From positions 1 through 57,595 of the forward strand of contig JAAYIV010000001.1 of NCBI GenBank assembly GCA_012523305.1: DNA of 57,595 nt, written 5' to 3'. This DNA comes from Spirochaetales bacterium. GTDB lineage: Bacteria; Spirochaetota; Spirochaetia; Sphaerochaetales; Sphaerochaetaceae. The translations under genes were made by a program, and so were the position numbers. Shown piece by piece: positions 43,707-51,612 of the stretch (position 1 is its first letter; each line of letters starts with the position of its first letter). The notes beneath the pieces are model-generated. The model did not search any database, had not been told where the DNA came from, and was given only the letters and a program-made list of their open reading frames with translations.

Positions 43707-45359
43707 TCAAAAATTCCGTTTGTTCCGGTACATCATCGCATCGGCACGCTCAAGGATCATGAATGGATTTGCAACATCCGGGAACGACCCTGATGCATAT
43801 CCGCTTGAGATTGATAATGGAACAATCCCTTTCAGATTGATTTCTTCAATCCTTTTCTTTAGATCCATGGCAAGTGCAGAAATCTGTGTCGAACTCGCAC
43901 GTTCCATTATCACTACAAACTCATCTCCTCCGATTCGGTAACACAACGCACCTGTCGGGGCATACACTTCTTTAATCAGGTGGGCAACCTTTCTAAGAGC
44001 AGCATCACCGGCTTTATGACCGAAATTGTCGTTGATCTGCTTCAGATGATCCAGATCGAGCATGATACATGTGGTATCGGTAACTCTTTTCAGATCATTG
44101 CGCATGTGTTCCAATTCATCTTCAAATGCTGTCCTGTTGGGCAACCCGGTGAGGATATCGGTGAATGCGATCTTCTGGAACATCTCGGCTTTGACTCCTT
44201 GACGATATGAATCAAGCAACCGTATCGATGTCCTATAACCTGCCAAAACAGTCAATACTAGCAGAGAAACCATGAAATATTGGCTATTATCATAAGATGG
44301 CGTGACATAATATCTCAAGATATCTACGAAGATACCGATAGCCAAAATAGAAAATCCTATGAGCATCCAAGTCGCTTCGGAATGCGACTTATGCTTCACT
44401 GCTTTGATAAGCGTATAGAGGATGGTCGTACACATGAGAAAAATAAGCATGTGCGTAGGCAAGAGTGTAAGTATCCCTTGCGATTGAATAAAAATCACGA
44501 ACAATCCGCTCAGAATATAATTTGCAAGCAACGCAATCGTGACAAGACGGAACATCCAAGGTTTCTGAGGATGAAACACATGCATCACGAACATTCCGAA
44601 CGGAGCGGCACATAGCATGATGCAACTGATCTTTAACACCATGAGGCTCTGATACGTACCGAAAATCAATTGCGGGATATTCGTTGCCAAAATCGCCCAA
44701 ATTCCAACCAGAAGGGAAAATACTCCGAAAAATAAAATTCCTTCGGTTTTCAGATTGCGGCTTGCCATTATCAGACTCAATATCACCACGCCCAAGCCCA
44801 TGATGATTACGAAGATACCCAACAACGCCGTGCCAATATTCTTGATAAGGATATGGGCAAACAAGGTATACCCTTGGCCGATGATTACTTCCGGAAGCAT
44901 CGGAGCACGTGATCCATGTGAGAAATTTTCAAACCTGATTTCCAATGTCTTGCCATGGCTATCAGGAGGGATAGCCATCAAATGGTACCCCCCGACAGGA
45001 ATTTTCTGATTATATTGCGGCGGGTATCCGAAAGAGTACGTCTGCAAACCATCGATCAACACCGTTATTTTTTGGGCAATCGTACGGAAAATCAATGAAT
45101 GAGGATCGGTGTATTCCAAAGGAAGCGATGTGCTATATGTCACCCGATCGGCTGTCTTTAGATCAATCGGTGTTTCGCCCGGTTTCGTGATTCCAGAAAC
45201 TTGACCGGACTCATACGACCACTGCCTATCGAGTAATGTAAGCGGTTTATCAAGAATAGAACCGCTTCGTCCCGCAGCACCGAGCAATATCATCAGAATC
45301 ACAACCGAACAAGCGACCAGGATTATCCAAAACGGTCCCAAAGCTTTCAGGCGTTCCAT
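43707..45359 (-). CDS. Membrane diguanylate cyclase with 7TM sensor region
   Basis: A 550-residue protein: N-terminal TM (about 10-32), an extracytoplasmic jelly-roll-like segment (to about 170), seven hydrophobic helices (about 180-380) as in 7TMR-DISM receptors, and a C-terminal GGDEF domain (YRIGGDEFVVIMER) expected to make cyclic di-GMP. LPNRTAFEDELEHMRND and MLDLDHLKQINDNFGHKAGD are conserved. The inhibitory RxxD site normally five residues before GGDEF is absent. ATG 45359 has GGAGG 7 nt upstream; the frame is open eight codons further. It follows argD, but a functional link is not evident. Confidence 0.85.
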   Translation of the reverse strand: MERLKALGPFWIILVACSVVILMILLGAAGRSGSILDKPLTLLDRQWSYESGQVSGITKPGETPIDLKTADRVTYSTSLPLEYTDPHSLIFRTIAQKITVLIDGLQTYSFGYPPQYNQKIPVGGYHLMAIPPDSHGKTLEIRFENFSHGSRAPMLPEVIIGQGYTLFAHILIKNIGTALLGIFVIIMGLGVVILSLIMASRNLKTEGILFFGVFSLLVGIWAILATNIPQLIFGTYQSLMVLKISCIMLCAAPFGMFVMHVFHPQKPWMFRLVTIALLANYILSGLFVIFIQSQGILTLLPTHMLIFLMCTTILYTLIKAVKHKSHSEATWMLIGFSILAIGIFVDILRYYVTPSYDNSQYFMVSLLVLTVLAGYRTSIRLLDSYRQGVKAEMFQKIAFTDILTGLPNRTAFEDELEHMRNDLKRVTDTTCIMLDLDHLKQINDNFGHKAGDAALRKVAHLIKEVYAPTGALCYRIGGDEFVVIMERASSTQISALAMDLKKRIEEINLKGIVPLSISSGYASGSFPDVANPFMILERADAMMYRNKRNF

Positions 45360-45415
45360 CAAGCGCCTCCATGTACTCGACAATGTAAGGCTGCTTCATA
45401 GTTACTGTCAACTCA

Positions 45416-46615
45416 TCACAGGTATGTAATGGAGGATAACACATCCGACAGGATATCGATTGCCCTATCAATTTCTTCACATGTAATTACCAACGGGGGG
45501 ACGAAACGAATAACATTCGTTCCGGAAGGCGCGACCAACAGGCCATGCTCCATACACTCGCTGATAATAGGCTTGACCGGTATCGACAATTCGATTCCCA
45601 TCATCAAAGCCACACCCCGGACATCGGTGATGAATGAAAAACGTTCTTTCAATTGCATCAATCGTTTATGCAATTGTGCCGCACCGGTATGCACATGCTG
45701 CAAGAACCGTTTGTCCGCCAATTTACTCAGGACCACATTAGCAGCAGTCGCGGATAACAAATTCCCACCGAAAGTTGCCGCGTGATCCCCTGGCTCGAAT
45801 ACTAGTGCGGCTGTTCCGTGGGCTGCGATCGCTCCCATGGGTATGCCGGATCCCAATGCTTTTGCCATTGCGATCACATCCGGTTTCACCTGATAGGCTT
45901 GCCATGCGAATGGATAACCGGTACGTCCGAGACCACATTGCACTTCATCGTACACCAATAACATGTCGTGTGTGTCGCAAAGGGTTCTCAGTCCTTTCAG
46001 AAATGCTTTGTCAGCCGGTACGATGCCACCTTCTCCTTGCACAGGTTCTACAATAATCGCACAAGTTCGTTCAGTGACAAGCGATGTCACTTTTTCAATA
46101 TCATTGAACGGCGCATAAGAAAAGCCAGGAAGAATTGGAGCGAAGCCCTTCTGATACTTGGTTTGGCCGGTCGCGGTCATCGACCCGTAGGTCCTCCCGT
46201 GGAAAGAATGTTCCATCGTGATGATATCGGTTTTCTTGGGATCTTTGGCACTGCCTGCTTTTCTCACCAATTTGATAGCGGCTTCAATCGCTTCGGTACC
46301 ACTGTTACAGAAGAACACGCGGTCCATTTCTCCTAGCGAGGCAATTCGACCGGCAGCTTCGACAGCCTGTTCATTCCAATAGAGATTCGAGCAATGGAAC
46401 AATCCTCTTTCTATCGTTTTCATCAGTGCCGTGTTAAGTTCTTGATTATCATAACCGAGGATATTCACTGCGATACCGGCAACCATATCAACATATGATT
46501 TCCCATCGACATCAAATACGGTACTGCCTTTACCGCTATGCAGCACCAAAGGAAACTGGGCATAATTGTTCATAAAGACTTTATTTCCTTGTTCGATCAC
46601 TCGCATGCTTTTCAT
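45416..46615 (-). CDS. argD: Acetylornithine aminotransferase
   Basis: A class III PLP aminotransferase of 399 residues that makes N-acetylornithine from the semialdehyde. Seen: VFFCNSGTEAIEAAIKLVRK near residues 99-118, HGRTYGSMTATGQTKYQKGF near 138-157, DEVQCGLGRTG near 220-230 and KPDVIAMAKALGSGIPMGAI with the PLP lysine near 250. GGAGG is 7 nt upstream. It is the fourth gene of the arg operon, 13 bases after argB. Ornithine aminotransferases are similar, but the operon decides. Confidence 0.93.
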   Translation of the reverse strand: MKSMRVIEQGNKVFMNNYAQFPLVLHSGKGSTVFDVDGKSYVDMVAGIAVNILGYDNQELNTALMKTIERGLFHCSNLYWNEQAVEAAGRIASLGEMDRVFFCNSGTEAIEAAIKLVRKAGSAKDPKKTDIITMEHSFHGRTYGSMTATGQTKYQKGFAPILPGFSYAPFNDIEKVTSLVTERTCAIIVEPVQGEGGIVPADKAFLKGLRTLCDTHDMLLVYDEVQCGLGRTGYPFAWQAYQVKPDVIAMAKALGSGIPMGAIAAHGTAALVFEPGDHAATFGGNLLSATAANVVLSKLADKRFLQHVHTGAAQLHKRLMQLKERFSFITDVRGVALMMGIELSIPVKPIISECMEHGLLVAPSGTNVIRFVPPLVITCEEIDRAIDILSDVLSSITYL

Positions 46616-46628
46616 TTGTAGACCTCCG

Positions 46629-47489
46629 TCAGACTGTCATCATCGTTCCGATTCCCTCATTGGTGAATATTTCAAGTAATAGACTGTGGGGAATCCTTCC
46701 GTCCAAGATATGTACGTTTTGAACACCTTTTTTAATACCATCGATACAGCACTGTGTTTTGGGAATCATCCCCCCTCTGATAGTGCCGTCGGCAATGAAT
46801 GCGTGGGCTTCGCCAAGCGAAAGTTGGCGAATGATCGACCCGGGGTCGTTCTTATCGCGAAGGATTCCCTCGACATCGGTTAAAAATACTAATTTCTCGG
46901 CATGCAACGCCCCGGCTATCGCACTCGCTGCATAATCCGCATTTATGTTGTATGTGTTGCCTTCGCTGTCCGTTCCGACAGGAGAGACCACAGGAATGAA
47001 ATCATTGCCCATCAGGGTTTCCAACAGCATGGTGTTCACTTCTTCTATCTCACCTACGAACCCGAGGTCCTTGCCGTCTGATAATAATTTATGGGCGATA
47101 AGGGTATCTCCGTCCTTCCCGTTGATACCCACGGCATTGATTCCCTGTGATTGAAGACACTGCACCAATTCTTTTCCGATAGTTCCAGAAAGGACCATCT
47201 CGGCTATTCCTGCGGTTTCCGCATCGGTAATCCTGAGACCATCGACGAATGAACTTTTCTTATTGAGCCTATCGAGCATTTCGGTAATCGACGGACCTCC
47301 GCCATGCACAACTACCGGACGGAGACCGATTCTCTTAAGCATGGCGATATCTTGGATGACCGATTTTTTCATCGACTCATCGGTCATCGCGCTCCCGCCG
47401 TATTTGACCACGATGGTAGTTCCAGCGAACCGCCTGATATACGGGAGTGCTTCGATCAGTACGTTTGCCTTCTCAATCTCTTTTGTCAT
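46629..47489 (-). CDS. argB: Acetylglutamate kinase
   Basis: A 286-residue amino-acid kinase that phosphorylates N-acetylglutamate. Seen: TIVVKYGGSAM near residues 25-35, PVVVHGGGPSITEML near 58-72, NADYAASAIAGALHAEKLVF near 178-197 and LSDGKDLGFVGEIEEVN. It starts two bases after the argJ stop, with AGGAG 8 nt before the ATG. An N-terminal arginine-sensing extension, found in feedback-inhibited forms, may be represented by residues 1-20, but this is uncertain. Confidence 0.95.
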   Translation of the reverse strand: MTKEIEKANVLIEALPYIRRFAGTTIVVKYGGSAMTDESMKKSVIQDIAMLKRIGLRPVVVHGGGPSITEMLDRLNKKSSFVDGLRITDAETAGIAEMVLSGTIGKELVQCLQSQGINAVGINGKDGDTLIAHKLLSDGKDLGFVGEIEEVNTMLLETLMGNDFIPVVSPVGTDSEGNTYNINADYAASAIAGALHAEKLVFLTDVEGILRDKNDPGSIIRQLSLGEAHAFIADGTIRGGMIPKTQCCIDGIKKGVQNVHILDGRIPHSLLLEIFTNEGIGTMMTV

Positions 47490-47491
47490 GA

Positions 47492-48712
47492 TCAGCTCCT
47501 GTAATCCCCATTGATACGTACATATTCATACGTAAGGTCACATCCCCACGCTGTTGCTTTACCGATGCCGGTTCCGACAACCGCATGAACGACAATTTCC
47601 TTTTCATTGAGTATCTTTTTTGCCACGTCTTCATCAAAAGCCAGGGGTAATCCGTGTTTCAACACCGCGATGGTTCCGACGGGACTGCTGTAATCCATTG
47701 AGACCGAAGACGGATCCAATTGTGCTTTAGCATATCCCATCGCACACAAAATCCTGCCCCAATTGGCATCGGCTCCAAAAAAAGCCGCTTTGACAAGATT
47801 GCTCGAGATTACCGATCGTGCCATCAACCGAGCGTCCTCCACCGAAGCAGCCCCTTCGATTTCGACTTGGATAAACTTTCCCGCACCCTCACCGTCTTTC
47901 ACGATCAACTTTGCCAATTCGGCATGAACCGCACCAAACGCATCGGCGAAGAGTTTCTCATAGTCAGATCCTGATGTGATCCGAGGGGCACCCGAACACC
48001 CATTGGCAAGGACGATTACCGTGTCATTGGTACTGGTATCACCGTCCACGCTGATCATGTTGTAACTTTCTGCAATCGAATCACCCAATAAATCTTGCAA
48101 CAATCCTTTATCTATCTCGGCATCCGTAGTGATGAACGAAAGCATCGTTGCCATATTCGGATGAATCATCCCCGATCCTTTCGCCATCCCGCCGATTTTT
48201 ACCGTATGGCCGCCGATGTCCAACTCCACGGCAACTTGCTTGACAAACGTATCGGTAGTGCAAATCGCCCAGGCAGCGTCATATGCGGCTTCATTAGTGG
48301 TATCAAGCAATGATGCGCAATTATCGATACCCGATACGATCTTATCCATCGGAAGCAACACTCCGATGACGCCTGTCGAACATACCAGCACTTCAGTATC
48401 CTGACAGTTAAGCGCCTTGGCCGTGGTCTCGGCCATCTTGGCAGCATCAAGCATACCCTGCTCACCTGTACAGGCATTTGCGTTTCCACTGTTTATGACA
48501 ATAGCCTTTACCGGTTCATTCGAAGCAACAATCTGCTGGTCCCATAACACCGGAGCTGCTTTCACCATATTGGTGGTAAAGGCTCCTGCGACCACTGCCT
48601 GACTATCGCTGATCACGAGCGCGATGTCTTTTTTCTTTTTCTTGATTCCCGCCGCAAAGCCGGCTGCCTTATATCCCTTAGGGGCGGTAATACCCCCGTC
48701 AATCCACTTCAT
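47492..48712 (-). CDS. argJ: Bifunctional ornithine acetyltransferase / N-acetylglutamate synthase
   Basis: A 406-residue enzyme that transfers the acetyl group from acetylornithine to glutamate, making arginine synthesis cyclic. The self-cleavage site is seen in KGSGMIHPNMATMLSF, where the precursor is cut before the Thr to give alpha and beta chains. INSGNANACTGEQG and the final region ILNEKEIVVHAVVG are typical. It lies 16 bases after argC. Whether it also makes acetylglutamate from acetyl-CoA cannot be seen; no argA or argE is in the window. Confidence 0.95.
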   Translation of the reverse strand: MKWIDGGITAPKGYKAAGFAAGIKKKKKDIALVISDSQAVVAGAFTTNMVKAAPVLWDQQIVASNEPVKAIVINSGNANACTGEQGMLDAAKMAETTAKALNCQDTEVLVCSTGVIGVLLPMDKIVSGIDNCASLLDTTNEAAYDAAWAICTTDTFVKQVAVELDIGGHTVKIGGMAKGSGMIHPNMATMLSFITTDAEIDKGLLQDLLGDSIAESYNMISVDGDTSTNDTVIVLANGCSGAPRITSGSDYEKLFADAFGAVHAELAKLIVKDGEGAGKFIQVEIEGAASVEDARLMARSVISSNLVKAAFFGADANWGRILCAMGYAKAQLDPSSVSMDYSSPVGTIAVLKHGLPLAFDEDVAKKILNEKEIVVHAVVGTGIGKATAWGCDLTYEYVRINGDYRS

Positions 48713-48728
48713 ACGGTCCTCCGCCTAT

Positions 48729-49775
48729 TTACATTGGAAATGCGGGAATTGCTTCAAGGCCACAATCTTCTGCAAACCCACATACGATATTCATATTCTG
48801 AACCGCTTGGCCAGCAGCTCCCTTGACCAGATTGTCGATAGCACCACAGACAACGATACGGCTATTTCTCGTATCGAGTACATATCCGATATCACAGAAA
48901 TTTGAGCCTTTCACCCAACGCGTTTCAGGTAAGACTCCGTTACCCAATAATCGAATGAACCGCTCGTTCCCGTAACTATCCTTGAACGCGGCATCGATTG
49001 CCTTTGCATCCGCATGTGGTGCAAGATTGGCATAACACGTTGCCAGAATCCCTCGGTTCATCGGAACAAGGTGGGCAGCGAACGATACCGTTATGTTTTT
49101 GCCCGCTACCATGGAAAGTTGTTCTTCAATCTCAGGGATATGTCGGTGGGTGCCAACCCCATACGCTTTTATCGTCTCATTGCATTCACAAAACAACGAA
49201 TCAAGTTTTTCATTCCTTCCTGCTCCGGAAACCCCTGATTTTGCATCGATGATAATCGAACGCTCATCAATCAGATGTGCCTGTAATAACGGGGCTAACG
49301 TCAAAATCGAACACGTTGTGTAGCACCCCGGATTCGCAATGAATGCAGCCCGTGCTATTTCACAGCGATGCAATTCACATAATCCGTACACGGCTTGTTC
49401 GAGAATTGCCCGACCGCCATGATCGGTCTTGTACCACTTTTCATAAACATCCGCATCCTTCATTCGAAAATCTGCGCTGAGATCTATTACTTTGCATCGG
49501 TCGATAACGGAAGCGGTCAATTCTGTAGTCGCAATCCCATGCGGCAGGGACAAAAACAACACGTCGCTCGACGCTGCCAATTCAGGGATACGGGATGCGG
49601 CGCACTGTTCGTCGTAGATGTAACGGAGATTGGGATATTGGCTTGAAAACTGTTTGCCCACATGAGAGTGCGAAGCTGCTGTGATATGTCTCACATAAGG
49701 ATGCGAAACAAGTATCCTCAACAGTTCAGATCCGGCGTATCCGGTAGCCCCAACAATCGACACATCGACTTTCAT
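48729..49775 (-). CDS. argC: N-acetyl-gamma-glutamyl-phosphate reductase
   Basis: A 348-residue NADP-dependent reductase, third step of arginine synthesis and first gene of the operon. Rossmann motif SIVGATGYAGSELLRIL near residues 6-22 and active-site Cys in FIANPGCYTTCSILTLAPL near 145-163 are clear. ATG 49775 is preferred, with GGAG 9 nt upstream; a TTG one codon earlier is possible. Two ArgR-like boxes lie 23 to 77 bases upstream. No argF, argG or argH in the window. Confidence 0.95.
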   Translation of the reverse strand: MKVDVSIVGATGYAGSELLRILVSHPYVRHITAASHSHVGKQFSSQYPNLRYIYDEQCAASRIPELAASSDVLFLSLPHGIATTELTASVIDRCKVIDLSADFRMKDADVYEKWYKTDHGGRAILEQAVYGLCELHRCEIARAAFIANPGCYTTCSILTLAPLLQAHLIDERSIIIDAKSGVSGAGRNEKLDSLFCECNETIKAYGVGTHRHIPEIEEQLSMVAGKNITVSFAAHLVPMNRGILATCYANLAPHADAKAIDAAFKDSYGNERFIRLLGNGVLPETRWVKGSNFCDIGYVLDTRNSRIVVCGAIDNLVKGAAGQAVQNMNIVCGFAEDCGLEAIPAFPM

Positions 49776-49797
49776 CAAGCAATTCTCCTATAAATAA

Positions 49798-49811
49798 TGT
49801 ATATACATACA
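49798..49811. promoter_or_regulatory. ArgR-like box 1 upstream of argC
   Basis: TGTATATACATACA, fitting TGTAT-N4-ATACA, a close variant of the ARG box. It lies 23 nt before the argC start, between the presumed promoter and the gene. Confidence 0.6.
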
Positions 49812-49838
49812 AAATAGAGGGTTTGTATACCCCTTTAC

Positions 49839-49852
49839 TGTATATTTATACA
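49839..49852. promoter_or_regulatory. ArgR-like box 2 upstream of argC
   Basis: TGTATATTTATACA, same pattern as box 1, its centre 41 bp (about four helical turns) away. A possible promoter on the minus strand overlaps it (TTGTAT, 18 nt, TATACA near 49824-49829), so ArgR bound here would block RNA polymerase. Confidence 0.6.
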
Positions 49853-49976
49853 AAAATGTCCATTTTTATTGGTATGGCACGGTAGTTTCATATTCATTAT
49901 GGTGTATCCATGAACAAATACGAGTCCGTTTTGGAATTTCGTGGATAGAAGTAAGTATTGGGGGCTTGTAATTTTT

Positions 49977-49992
49977 TGTTGCATTTGCAACA
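49977..49992. promoter_or_regulatory. Crp/Fnr-type palindrome upstream of the hcp operon
   Basis: TGTTGCATTTGCAACA is a perfect 7+2+7 inverted repeat; read as TGTTG-N6-CAACA it has the geometry of Crp/Fnr sites. Its centre (49984.5) is about 41.5 bp before the transcription start predicted from the -10 TATGAT (50014-50019), the usual place for class II activation. Confidence 0.65.
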
Positions 49993-50013
49993 TTAAATAG
50001 TATCTTCATCTGA

Positions 50014-50019
50014 TATGAT
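50014..50019 (+). promoter_or_regulatory. -10 box of the hcp operon promoter
   Basis: TATGAT (50014-50019), with transcription start expected near 50026. There is no consensus -35; the palindrome covers that place, as in activator-dependent promoters. Confidence 0.5.
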
Positions 50020-50049
50020 GTTTCAACGAGAAAGGAGCAACCATCCTCT

Positions 50050-50520
50050 ATGCGAAGAGCAGAGCGACAAACTGATGATGCTTATGCGATGCGATTGTTT
50101 GAACAGGTCGAATGGGTTTCGGTGGCGACAACCGGTCCGGACGGACCATACGTGGTTCCGATGACCCCGATTATCGTTGGTCCCACGATATACTTGCATT
50201 GTGCGAGCGAAGGCAAACGTCTGGATAACCTGCACCATGATAAGCGCGTGTGTATCGCATGTGTTGGAAGCAGTGTTGTTGATAAACATCAGTTCTCGAT
50301 GGAATATGAATCGGCCATCGCCTTTGGAAGCATTGAATTCGTGGACTCGAGGGAAGAAAAAAAAATTGTTTTGGATGCTCTTTCACGCAGGTTCACTGAT
50401 CATTGCGCCAAGGAAACTTCCGAACACATTGAACGGTTGGCGGACAGCACGGTGGTACTCAAGGTCGCGCTCACTTCGATAACAGGAAAAATCAGAAAAA
50501 GAAAGGATCATTATACATAA
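50050..50520 (+). CDS. Pyridoxamine 5'-phosphate oxidase family flavoprotein (NimA-like)
   Basis: A 156-residue protein of the PNPOx-like split-barrel family, nearest to Nim/antibiotic-resistance-type flavoproteins (SVATTGPDGPYVVPMTPIIV near residues 24-43, LHCASEGKRLDNLHHDKRVC near 49-68). It probably binds FMN or heme and works in the cytoplasm. First gene of the hcp operon; AAGGAG lies rather far (about 12 nt) from the ATG. The stop overlaps the next start by one base. In this setting a role in handling nitric oxide or other reactive nitrogen species is an inference; nitroimidazole reduction is another known family activity. Confidence 0.8.
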   Translation: MRRAERQTDDAYAMRLFEQVEWVSVATTGPDGPYVVPMTPIIVGPTIYLHCASEGKRLDNLHHDKRVCIACVGSSVVDKHQFSMEYESAIAFGSIEFVDSREEKKIVLDALSRRFTDHCAKETSEHIERLADSTVVLKVALTSITGKIRKRKDHYT

Positions 50521-51263
50521 TGCTACGTACTATTATTACCATAGACAAAGATAGGTGTGATGGCTGCGCTTTATGCGTCACCGCATGCCATGAAGGAGCC
50601 ATCGGTCTGGTCGATGGCAAGGCTACGCTGCTGCGTGAAGATTATTGCGATGGCCTGGGCGATTGTCTTCCGGCTTGTCCGACAGGTGCGATCACATTTG
50701 AAAAACGGGAGGCCCTCTCATACGACGCCCTAGCGGTTCAAGCCAATATGGAGGCAAAGTCACACTTGTTGTCCTCGATCCGCGAAGCTAAGCTTTCCTG
50801 TAGCATTTCAGAAGGAGGATGTCCTTCAGCCCAACCAAAAACACATGATGAGAACACATCGGAAACATCGGCCGGACTACCTGTCCGATCCCAATTACGC
50901 CAATTCCCGGTGAAAATCCGACTGGTTCCCGAGAATGCACCGTTCTTTGCCAATGCAAACCTACTTATTGCCGCAGATTGTACCGCGTATGCGTTCGGAG
51001 ACTTCCATAACAGGTTCATGCGTTCGGCGATCACATTAATCGGATGCCCGAAACTTGATGAAACTGACTACAGCGAGAAACTGGCGAGCATTTTGGCAAC
51101 GCATACGATTAAGACACTTACCGTAGTTCGAATGGATGTTCCCTGCTGCGGCGGGTTGACCCATGCGGTTCGCAAGGCAATCGAGAACAGTGGCACATCG
51201 TTACCGTTGGAGATTGTTACGATCTCATCGGCAGGATCGATTCTCTCAATTGTCAAGGAGTGA
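50520..51263 (+). CDS. Two-cluster ferredoxin-domain protein of the hcp operon
   Basis: A 247-residue iron-sulfur protein. The N-terminal 65 residues hold two clusters: CDGCALCVTACHEGAI near residues 14-29 and CDGLGDCLPACPTGAI near 43-58. The remainder contains cysteines (SISEGGCPSAQP, IAADCTAY, IGCPKLD, DVPCCGGLTHAV). Proteins of this shape stand next to hcp in many anaerobes and may pass electrons to the hybrid cluster. It overlaps the flavoprotein gene (TAATG) and is followed by the cupin gene two bases later. Electron donor role to Hcp is an inference from context. Confidence 0.82.
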   Translation: MLRTIITIDKDRCDGCALCVTACHEGAIGLVDGKATLLREDYCDGLGDCLPACPTGAITFEKREALSYDALAVQANMEAKSHLLSSIREAKLSCSISEGGCPSAQPKTHDENTSETSAGLPVRSQLRQFPVKIRLVPENAPFFANANLLIAADCTAYAFGDFHNRFMRSAITLIGCPKLDETDYSEKLASILATHTIKTLTVVRMDVPCCGGLTHAVRKAIENSGTSLPLEIVTISSAGSILSIVKE

Positions 51264-51265
51264 TT

Positions 51266-51580
51266 ATGAGTACGAACGTATTTGAATTTTCTATGGGTGA
51301 CGAACTGGCTATGCAGCGTCTGGTAAAAGACGATCGGCTTATGATCAACAGGCTTGTCGTTCCATCCGAAAGTGAAGTGCCGGCACACAAAACCGAATCA
51401 AGCGCCTATTTCATCGTGACTGACGGTATGCTTTCATTGGCCTTGAACGGAGAGCCCGAACAAGAGTATCCGACCGGTACGATCGTTTCTATTGCAGCCG
51501 GTTCGATGCTTGCGATAGCAAACAGACAAGACAGCGTGATGCGCATGTTTGTGATCAAGACTCACAATGACGGTTGTTAA
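51266..51580 (+). CDS. Small cupin protein of the hcp operon
   Basis: A 104-residue single-domain cupin-like protein (APAHKTESSAYFIV-like block KTESSAYFIVTDGMLSLALN, then YPTGTIVSIAAGSMLAIANR). The usual two-His-one-Glu metal-binding set is not clear: only one His lies in the first motif. ATG 51266 has AAGGAG 5 nt upstream and lies two bases after the ferredoxin stop. Function unknown; its place suggests it binds or senses something related to Hcp action. Confidence 0.65.
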   Translation: MSTNVFEFSMGDELAMQRLVKDDRLMINRLVVPSESEVPAHKTESSAYFIVTDGMLSLALNGEPEQEYPTGTIVSIAAGSMLAIANRQDSVMRMFVIKTHNDGC

Positions 51581-51612
51581 GACCGCAAAATTATATGAAT
51601 AGGAGTTTATCA

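Noticed and set aside
49824-49830. Third ArgR-like box (GTATAC region) between the two argC boxes
   Set aside because: Only one half-site fits; the other half reads CCCCTTT.
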